Shown here: positions 55,807-64,000 of the stretch, in pieces | How positions within the stretch are numbered: position 1 is the stretch's first letter | How the letters are laid out: each line of letters begins with the position of its first letter | DNA from: Mangifera indica | Taxonomy: Eukaryota > Streptophyta > Magnoliopsida > Sapindales > Anacardiaceae | Length of the DNA: 64,000 bases | Direction of reading: 5' to 3' | Assembly: GCF_011075055.1 (NCBI RefSeq) | Contig: NC_058143.1 | Coordinates: forward strand, 17,620,930-17,684,929 | Notes under the pieces: generated by a model | Seen by the model: the letters and a program-made list of their open reading frames with translations, nothing else | Database searches by the model: none | What the model was told of the DNA's origin: nothing | Position numbers and translations under genes: made by a program

Positions 55807-58662
55807 GTTTTGTATGAACATTCTAGGTCTGGAGTACTTTTTCCCTTTGGTCTAATAGCCAAAAAGAGGCTTAGAGGGAATATTTACCAATGAAGTTAGC
55901 ATTAGGAGTAGGGGGATAACTAAGAATCTTCAAAGCTTGGATCTGACTTTGAGAAGATGTTACCTTTCAACCGAGGATACAATAATACCAATCATATTTT
56001 GGATCTTACTAAATTATCATTTCCAAAAATGGCCTCTCTGATATGATAGTCTTTTGTTGCTCTACCAGAAGGGTTGTAGAAGTGGTTTCTCTTTTGTTGC
56101 TTCTGGTTAATTTGTACCAAACTCTGGTTTTTTATCATGTCTAGTTCTGCTTGTTAACATGAAAGTTTCTGAATGCTAAATAATTCACATATCTTCATTC
56201 TATAGTCACTGTAAGAAATTTGGCAGATGTTTTGTTTAATTTTATTACATTACCCCATTCCTATAGCATTATCAGAGTCATAACCCACATGACTGTTGAC
56301 TTCTTTTAGAGATGTATGCAGCAGCGTTACATTGATAGTGAAATCCACAAGGATTGTTTGGGCAGTTTTCTGAAATTCCAGTAATTGTGGCCATGTGATG
56401 AACCATTCCCTCTGGCATTGGGAGTTTGGCGTGCACATACATTGTAAACACCCACATTTGTCCTTTGATTATGTGTCAACTTTCTTCTGCAAAATTCTTG
56501 CAATTTCAAAGCACAACATAAGATTGCAAGCCAATTTTAAGATGTGAAAGTTCATTGTGTGCTCTGTATCCACAAAAGAAAAAATGAATCAACACCTCTT
56601 AAAATTTGGCATGTTGTGAGACATTGTGCCCTACTGGGCTGTGTCCTAGCTGGCATCTGTCTTTCTGTTTATAAAAACGAGGCTGTGGTGAATTTCTGAG
56701 ATTTTGTAAGTGGCTTTATTAAGGGATTATCGAGAAAAGCTATTTCTGCATTAGTGCAGAAAGTAAAACAAAGAGTTTTTTCTCTTGAAGTCAAAACTTG
56801 CGAAGATCTGTGGCTGTATTATTATTGGGCATTCACACGGAAACTCTTGAGCTATAACTAGTAAAGGGCATGTGAGATGAGATGAGGAAGTTCATAATAG
56901 AACGCCATGGCTGGCCCCTCAAGCTGTATTTTCTTAGCTTATCAATCACTATCCAGGGACCATGTGGTGCTCGTGATTGTGATGCCATCATAAATGGCTT
57001 AGGCTGTACCTCTGCCCATTCTCTTTAACAACAATACAGACCAAAAAAGATGTCATCTCAAAATTCAAATCTATAGTTATCAATTCATCTAAGCTTAAGC
57101 CTAACCCACTACTTACCACACCATTTTACTTACACATGAAGCTGGTACAGCATAAATCTAACAAAATTTGAAACTGGGCTCACAAGAAAAGGTGAAATAG
57201 CAGATGAATATTTAATCATTGGAAGCAACAGAGTTAGATGGTTTACATGTTTTAAGAAGGGGAGGAAAGTTGTTTTCTTAATTCCTTTTACACTATTGAA
57301 ATGGCTTTAATGTTTCCAAAGCAAAGTGAGATGTCTAAAGGGCAAAAAAAAAAAAAAAAAAAAATGTAAAAGAAAACTGGAAGACAAACAAGGGCAGAGT
57401 AGAAGAAATTGTCCTAGTTCATTTCTTGCTCTTTCTCATCCAAGAAATAGAATCCCACATATCTCAACCTCAATTTATGAAGATCCATTGTACACAAAAG
57501 ATGATGCCCAAATGGTATAGATGTAAAAGGTCAAAAATTATACAAACTGAGATGATAATTTATAATTGAGTGATGTAATTGTTTATTTTTTTAATTTTAA
57601 AATCATTTAATCAAATACTATTACATCAATTCGTATAAATAAATTGTATAAATTTATTTGTATTACTCAATTTATACATTTGTTAATTTACCCACGTGAC
57701 CAAACTACACATGTATGCATTTTTGGGTAACTTCAAAAAGATGGGACCTTTAAAAGGGAACATTGTCACATTATACTTCTTCTTTTGTTGTATCATTGCA
57801 TACTTCTTCTATCAACAAATTGATGTCACTTCCTTCAATTTAACTTTCAATATTTCGCAGTAAATAAATAAATATATATATTTTTTGGTTCATTCAATCA
57901 AATGGATAATTCAAACAAAAATACTTCTGTACAATTTTTATTTTTACTGTAAGACATTTTGCGGGAATCTCGGAAGCCCATTATTGAATACCTTTATTAT
58001 TCATAAGTTCAATTGAATATTTTATATTATTAGTCATAAAGGCAAAAAAAAAGAGCTAAATTAATAAAGCACTTTTTTTGCCCTAAATTAAAAAAGATTT
58101 ATATTTGATTATGCCTTAATTAACAAGTCTTTGTATTGTGTTGGATACAAAACTAATGATTTGAATTTGGATAGCCTTGATTGGCTAGAAATCCAACCTT
58201 ATAAAATTTTCATAAATTATATAAAATGATTTGAATTAATAAAATTATATGTATTTAATTAAATTTTTTAATTATATCTTTTTATATAATTAAATAATTT
58301 TAAATTAAATATAAATTTTAATTATATAATATTATATCATTTTAATAATTAAGTGTATAAATAATATTATTTTGACAAGCATAGAATAGGAATAAGATGT
58401 ACAACACATCAAATCAAATAGACATTTTACATGATTAAATTGTAAAGATTACGACTAATATTACTTTGAAGAAAAGCAAGTATATTCAATGATATTTCTT
58501 TGAAAAAGAATAAAAGAGAATCGGGTCAGGCCGGGTCGGGTCGAGTGGAGTGGAGTTGGGGCAGGAAGGAAAATTTGGAAAACGGTAAAAATTAATAATT
58601 TTTGACCCCATAAAAAGTAAATCTGACACAAGGCATCCACATCTCCTGAGGATAATTATAAA

Positions 58663-59556
58663 GGGAAAAAACTTATGTCCCACCCAAATTTTAGCTCATT
58701 TTCAAATCTATATCGATGAGAGACAAAAATCTCTATTCTCACCCATAGGTAAATTTCTGTTAATTTTTTTTTTTAAAATGAGAGGTAAAATAGTCATTTT
58801 ACTATTTATATTAAAAAGTTATAAAGTTTATTATTTCTTATCTCTTAGGTTTTAGAAATTAACATTTCACTTTCATTTAAAGTTATTAAACTTTAAAAAG
58901 TAACAATTTTACCCTCAAATCTAAGGTTTCCACATTTTTTAAAACTTAGTCGCCCCTTGTATCTTTCAAAAATAGCAGTTTTATCCTCACTTTTCAACTT
59001 CATCTTCCGACATCGTCTTCGACATCCTCTTTCTCCAAGTGTGATGACAATAGTGTGGTGAAGTCTTCATCTCCTCGTTGCACGGTGCGATGGAGAGGTC
59101 TCTCTTCATTGCTCTACCCAGACAACAAAGGATAATGCTTCATCGCTCATAGCGTCATCCAGACGCGACGACAAAACATAGTCCTTCATCTATTCTTCTA
59201 GATCTGGATAATGCTTCATCGTCCAGATCTAGGGTATGAAAGGTCATCTTTTATTGTCCTTTGTAGTTGAAGATAGGAGATCAATGGAATGTATTGACCG
59301 TTGGTGGTAGCTAAAGAAGAAAGTAAACCCTAGGGGTAAAATCTAAACTTTTCAAACTTTGAGGTATTAGTTTTTAAAATTTGAAGGGAAAAATAAGAAA
59401 ATTTTAACGTTTATAGATAAAATGATGATTTTACCTATATCTCTAACTAAAAATTTGGATGACAGTTTAGTTATAGGTGAAAATTTGAATTTTCATCTCT
59501 CTTGTATATGAGTTTAAAATTAAGTTAAAAGTTGGATAGGAAATAGTCCTTTTCTC
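58663..59556. mobile_element. Mutator-like element, 894 bp, perfect 9-bp target duplication
   Basis: AATTATAAA at 58654-58662 is repeated at 59557-59565. The left end is GGGAAAAAACTTATGTCCCA, the right end GGAAATAGTCCTTTTCTC. The arms match those of 46140-46946 in wording and order (TAGTCATTTTACTATTTATA at the left, AAATGATGATTTTACC inverted at the right). The inside (about 58960-59330) has repeated GACGA/CATCGTC words and a different sequence from the other copies. No transposase. Confidence 0.85.
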
Positions 59557-59567
59557 AATTATAAAAT

Positions 59568-60235
59568 GGCCAAAACACTTATTCCCACCTAAGCTTACAT
59601 GCACCCCGCAACTCCCGCCCAATAAATTTCAAAATCTTAAATATTAATGTATCAATTATTAGAATTAACGAAATCCATTAAATTTAAATTATTAATAAAT
59701 TTTTTATTTAAAAATTTAAAAAATTATATTTTTCTATAATTAGTATTTTTTCTTTGTTTCTCTCATAAAAAAAGTCAACCAACTTCTATACTAGTGTTTT
59801 TTCTAATACCTTTGACGAGGACAAATAATTGTTAATCAAAAGTTAATTAATTATTTATCAAACAAATATGTATGATGTACAGATTTATATCAAAAAATTA
59901 TTATCAATATTTGGTTGATCAATGATTTATCTTTACTCAGACAGATGAGAGAAAACGTCAATATAAAGGCCGATTAGCTCTTTTCACTAAAGGACTAGGA
60001 AAAAAAATTATAAATTTTAAGATAAAAATATAAATTTTTAAATTTTTAGATAAAAAATTATTAATTAATTCTATATAAAGTAAAAATGTAACATCTTTTA
60101 TTTTTTAAATATTATTAATTAAATAATATTTTTATTTTAATATTTAATATATTTTTGTTAATTTTAATAATTAAAATATAAATATTTAAGCTTTTAATAT
60201 ATACAAACAAAAGTTTGAAAATATGTTAAATTTTA
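59568..60235. mobile_element. Second Mutator-like element abutting the previous one
   Basis: Begins GGCCAAAACACTTATTCCCA, the family terminus, 2 bp after the right target duplication of the element at 58663. The left arm words AATCTTAAATATTAATGTAT and ATTATTAGAATTAACGA recur inverted at about 60140-60200. The right terminus is decayed, so the end is approximate and no duplication could be shown. Confidence 0.55.
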
Positions 60236-60823
60236 TTTGGAATGTAAAATCTACGCAGCTCATCATTATTATTCTCCTCCATCACTCTCTTTGTGCGGTA
60301 AAGATTAAAGTCACCTTCCCGAACACCTACCCACACCCAATAACTTTATCTACCCAGATAAAATTTAGTTTTAACATTTTAATTATAAAATGTTAAAATT
60401 ATTCCAAATAATAATATAAACGCCTAAAAAATACTAATAAATAAAGCCCCCTTAAAGAAACGTTGAAGAAGCCTCTGTGTGTGCAAACGCTCTGCCCCTA
60501 CGCTTCTCTCTCTTTCTTTCTCCATTTCTCTGAATGAATTACAGATGAAGCACAATCACCGGGGAACTTTTTAATGGCCACCCACCTCTTCTAAAGACCT
60601 TCTTTTTCTCTTTCTCTTTATCTTCCTTCAAGTTTTCAACTTTCTGGTTTTTTCCTTTTCTTTTGTTTGATCTAATTGAGCTTGGAATACACAAACCATT
60701 GTCAAAGTTACATTGTATATTCATCTTCTGTGGTTTAGTTGCTCGTGCTTCTCAGATCTACCAGCATTCTCAGCTATTATACCTTTCTGCTTGTGTTTGT
60801 TTGAGGATTTGGAAGGAAAAAGA

Positions 60824-62669
60824 ATGAGTAAAGAGGAGTTTATGAAGATTCAGGTAATTTGTTTTCTTTTCTTAACTTCTTTGCTTTTTATCAACTCAAC
60901 AGTTTACTCTCGTTTCTTCTCTCAAGCATAGTAGCCTCCCTTTGCTTCTCTCTTGAAAGCTTTCAGTTTTTTTTTTTTTGAATGATACTTTTCTTGATAC
61001 TGGGTTTGATCTTTGGGTTGCTTGTGCATGCAGACTTGTGTTCTGAAAGTGAACATACACTGCGATGGATGCAAGAACAAGGTGAAGAAAATCATGCAGA
61101 AAATTGATGGTACCACTTCTAATCTTCCAGAAAAAATGATTTTTTGGCTTTAAAGCTAACGATTTTGCAGGTCTTAGAAGTCGTAATTGTTTTGTAAAGC
61201 TTTATTTGTATGTTTGATTTGGGGTTTTTTTATTATTATGTTTAGGTGTGTTCAAAACCACCATAGATGCAGAGCAAGGGAAGGTGACCGTTTTAGGAAA
61301 TGTAGACCATAACGTTCTGATAAAGAAGCTCCAAAAAGCAGGTAAACATGCAGAACTATGGGGTGCACAAAAGCCAAACAACATCAACCAAAACCAACTA
61401 ACGAACCAGTTCAAAAACATGCAACTTGACAATGGCAAAGGCGGCAACAACAAAGGCCAAAAGGGTGGTAATAATAATCCGCCCAAAGGTGGTGGTGGTG
61501 GTGGTGGTGGTGGCGGAGGAGGCCAACCAAACCAGCAGCAAGCGCAGCAAATGAAAGGCATTCAAGATCTGAAGCTCCATCCTTTCAAGGACATGAAGAT
61601 GCCTATGGACCAGAACCAGAAGGGTGTTAAGTTTATTCTTCCTGAGGATGAAGATTTGAGTGATTATGACGATGATGAGTTTGATGAGGATGAATTTGAT
61701 GATGAGTACGATGATGAGTTTGACGAACCACTTCCTGCTATGAAGATGCCTGTTATGGGTAATGGCCTGCAGGGTATACCTAATAACATCCTGGAGATGA
61801 TGAGTCGGAATAATCCTCAGCTCATGAATGCTCAAAAGCTTCCGCAAAATGGTGCTGCTCAAAATGGTAAAAAAGGAGGCGGTCCTGTTCAAGTAAATAT
61901 TGGTAATGGTGAGAGTAAAAATGGAAATGGAAGTAAGAAAGGTGGTGCTGGCGGCGGCGGTGGGAACAACGGAGGAAACAATCAAAACCCAGGTGGCAAA
62001 CATGGAAAAAACGGTGGTGGGTTCCCTCAAAATGGTCATAATGGTGGCGGAGCTAACGGTAAGAACGGTAATAATGGTGGTGGTGGTAATAGTAACAATA
62101 TGAACGGTAATGGGGGCAAAAAGGGAAATGGTGGCGGCGGTGGTGGTGGAGGAGGAGGAGGAATGGGTGGTATGAGTGATGGGTTCCGGAACATGGGTGG
62201 TGCTGTTCCTCCAGTTATGATGGCTAACGCTAAGATGGGCCAAATGGGTAACATGCCGATGGGCCAAATGGGTAATATGCCAATGGGCCAAATGGGCAAC
62301 CCCCCAGCTGTTCAAGGCCTTCCGGCACCTACCATGGGCGGCGGCGCTAGTGCAGGAGGAAGTGGTGGATACTTCCAAGGAGCCGGGCCTGATCTCATGC
62401 CGGGTAACCCATATCACCAGCAACCACAGTACATTCCTGCTTTAATGAATCAACAACAACGTGCGATGGGTAATGAAAGGTTCCAGCCCATGATGTATGC
62501 AAGGCCACCACCTGCAGTGAATTTCGTCCCGCAACAGCCTTATCCCCCGCAACAGCCTTATCCCCCCCAACAGCCCTATTCCCCATACCCGTATCCATAC
62601 CCGTCTCATGATCCATCTTACACTCACTTTTTCAGTGATGAAAACACCTCAAGTTGCACTGTCATGTGA
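60824..62669 (+). CDS. Heavy-metal-associated isoprenylated plant protein (HIPP32/33-like)
   Basis: A HIPP: an N-terminal heavy-metal-associated (HMA) domain plus a C-terminal CaaX box for farnesylation, giving a membrane-tethered metal-binding or adaptor protein. Exons: 60824-60853, 61034-61109 and 61246-62669, in phase, 509 residues. The first coding exon is only ten codons. The HMA domain spans about residues 11-78 with the metal pair in HCDGCKNK (Cys20, Cys23). Then follow: Gly/Asn-rich stretches (about 100-130 and 241-341), an Asp/Glu block (about 167-196), MGQMGNMP repeats (about 366-388), three PPQQPY-like repeats (about 461-481) and Cys506-Thr-Val-Met509. Met at the CaaX end favours farnesyl. 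The layout matches Arabidopsis HIPP32/33 (AT3G06130/AT5G19090), the latter being the collinear candidate. Low-complexity length will vary between alleles. Confidence 0.95.
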
Positions 62670-64000
62670 AGAAAAATATATTTATCGGTCAAGTTTTCTC
62701 TATAAGTTTGTGGGTGGTTTTGGTTCTGGAGCCATGGTCAAAGTGCCATATTATAGATGGAAATGGGTTTTCATTTTAGCTATAATTTTCTCCTTTTTTT
62801 ATACATGGAAATCGGTTCTCATTTTAGCTATAATTTTCTCTTTTTTTTTTTTTAATCCCAAGTTGAATTAGGGGTTCTAAATTATGTAAAGGGAGTATTT
62901 TATTATATAAGATAAATATTATTAAGTCTAATTATAAGGGAGAGTGAGAAGCTCCTTTTAATGTTTATATGTGTTTACATAATGTTGCCAAACGAAAAAT
63001 AATATGAAAGCATTGAGAAAGGGGGAAACAAGATCCCCTCTCTCCTGCCCATTTCTCTCCCAAATTTTTCTCCCATTCTAGAAGTGCTTTCTTCTTCTTG
63101 TCATCTGTTCTTCCAGTTTGATCCACTTTCTGCTGTGATCATCTGTGTGAGTGCGTTCCGTTTTTTGACTATGGTCCCACCATGATTACAAGTAACCCTC
63201 CCTGTGCATCAGTAGTCGTAGAACATGTTGACAAAGACAAGCTAACTACTTTTGACTTGCAAATCTAACGGCGTTGACACCTCTGACATAAATTCTGCTG
63301 ATCGTCGGTCAAGTCTTATCAACGATCATTATCAAGTCACAAGAGCGCCATTGCCGTTCCCATTGGTCACGTGATGATCATCATAATGAAGAATGGCGAT
63401 GGCCCAGCAAGCTCATCATCTATCTGTCTAATCAAATATGGGGGTCCAGTTGCAGTGTTGGTACCAGTGACAGTCCTTTACTCATAAAGCAATATTATAT
63501 GGATGTATTTTAGATATTATATCTACTTTATTATATAAAATATTATTTTATTTTTAATTTAAAAATATTTAATTATATAATAATATATATTAAATATATA
63601 TTTAAATAAATATATATAATTTATTCAACATGAAAAATACTCACTGTTTTCATAGACGTTATTTTACAATAGCATTGTTGATTGAGATGGGATTTGATTC
63701 GGTAAATTCGGATGTATGATAATAATTTGTGAACGCGTTCTCGAGTCGTAAGATTTACTGTACCCATGCTATGTATTTCCTCAGGCCAAATTGTTGTATG
63801 CAATGCAATGAGACAAGCATTTATTGTGGAAAGCTCGAGATCCAAAATTTACTTGCCCTGTTTGGTCACGAATTTAACACTATTCCTACTCTACAACGTA
63901 TAATGGAGGAAGGCACGCGGGAAACGTTCACGTGGTCTCTCCTTTCGGGAAATTAGAAAATATTAATTATTTTGTAAATTGGTAATGGGATAATAGTATA
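62670..64000. other. 3' flank of HIPP and right-edge intergenic
   Basis: A duplicated stretch (GGTTTTCATTTTAGCTATAA and GGTTCTCATTTTAGCTATAA, about 62767 and 62814) lies in the 3' flank. A palindromic MITE occupies about 63490-63622. CACGTG-type cores occur near 63367 (GGTCACGTGATG) and 63930 (TTCACGTGGTC). A small hairpin pairs GCCATTGCCGTTC (about 63347) with GAATGGCGATGGC (about 63391). No gene seen. Confidence 0.55.
63490..63622. repeat. AT-rich palindromic MITE
   Basis: GATGTATTTTAGATATTAT and the core TATTATTTTATTTTTAATTT with ATTATATAATAATATATATT match the copies at 28239 and 30552. Confidence 0.6.

Larger units (their letters stand above)
55155..60823. other. Intergenic between LUL and HIPP genes
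   Basis: 55155-57500 is single-copy-like but without a supportable exon; a (GA)n run is at about 55780-55806. A Lys-rich frame after an A run near 57340 is not a gene. 57540-58380 is AT-rich with decayed palindromic MITE sequence. Two Mutator-like elements lie in tandem (58663-59556 and about 59568-60235). From about 60460 the sequence is a pyrimidine-rich leader of the HIPP gene. Confidence 0.6.

Noticed and set aside
57326..57520. Lys-rich frame
   Set aside because: Starts in a 23-base A run; a composition artefact.
60355..60425. Possible right target duplication for the Mutator-like element at 59568
   Set aside because: AATTATAAAATG occurs there, but within a local palindrome (AACATTTTAATTATAAAATGTT) and without the GGCC terminus beside it.
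61398..62423. 341-codon open frame on the minus strand over the HIPP gene
   Set aside because: It is the opposite strand of Gly/Asn repeats in a well-supported HIPP exon; it reads as Thr/Ile/His runs without any domain.
1..64000. tRNA, rRNA, known miRNA, CRISPR, bacterial operon or viral genes
   Set aside because: I looked for tRNA B-box-like GGTTCGAATCC, familiar plant miRNA sequences, spaced direct repeats and viral polymerase or coat motifs and saw none.

Overview
The window is nuclear DNA from a flowering plant, almost certainly a eudicot. It is strongly AT-rich, its genes are split by GT..AG introns, the intergenic space is full of short DNA transposons, and every recognisable protein is a plant family. 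I cannot name the species. Nothing bacterial, viral or organellar was seen.

Layout, left to right. 344-2853 (minus) is the 5' part of a CNNM/DUF21 membrane transporter gene that runs off the left edge; one of its exons is a base short. 4803-5782 (minus) is a small, probably plastid or mitochondrial RRM protein in four exons. 5783-13100 has no gene. 13637-14623 (plus) is an intact adenylate isopentenyltransferase (IPT5 type, cytokinin synthesis) with a 5'-UTR intron. 14624-22566 is gene-free and ends in a tight run of four transposon remnants. 22592-27720 (plus) is a nine-exon alpha/beta hydrolase. 32107-33966 (plus) is an intronless type II membrane protein with an NXPE/PC-esterase-like SGNH domain. 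37684-43752 (plus) is a nine-exon SNARE-associated Golgi (VTT/DedA-like) membrane protein. 45033-45557 (plus) is a small plant-specific protein of unknown function. 47686-55154 (plus) is a LOG2/LUL-type RING E3 ligase with a 5.8-kb first intron full of repeat debris. 60824-62669 (plus) is a heavy-metal-associated isoprenylated protein (HIPP).

The order RRM - IPT5 - alpha/beta hydrolase - NXPE-like - SNARE-associated - LUL RING - HIPP matches what I recall of Arabidopsis AT5G19030 to AT5G19090, so this looks like an old collinear block expanded by transposons. The genes share no obvious pathway; they are neighbours by descent, not an operon or cluster.

The most notable non-genic structures are: a family of Mutator-like elements with long inverted arms, different inner segments and, in two copies, perfect 9-bp target duplications (46140-46946 and 58663-59556; relatives at 36149-37098, 59568-60235 and 7540-7745); a 280-bp hairpin inside the LUL intron (52244-52523); Tourist-like MITEs beside IPT5 and the hydrolase gene; a very common AT-rich palindromic MITE; and a one-base lesion in the CNNM gene. 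I saw no convincing new multi-gene system. Exon borders were read by eye from splice sites, reading phase and family resemblance.
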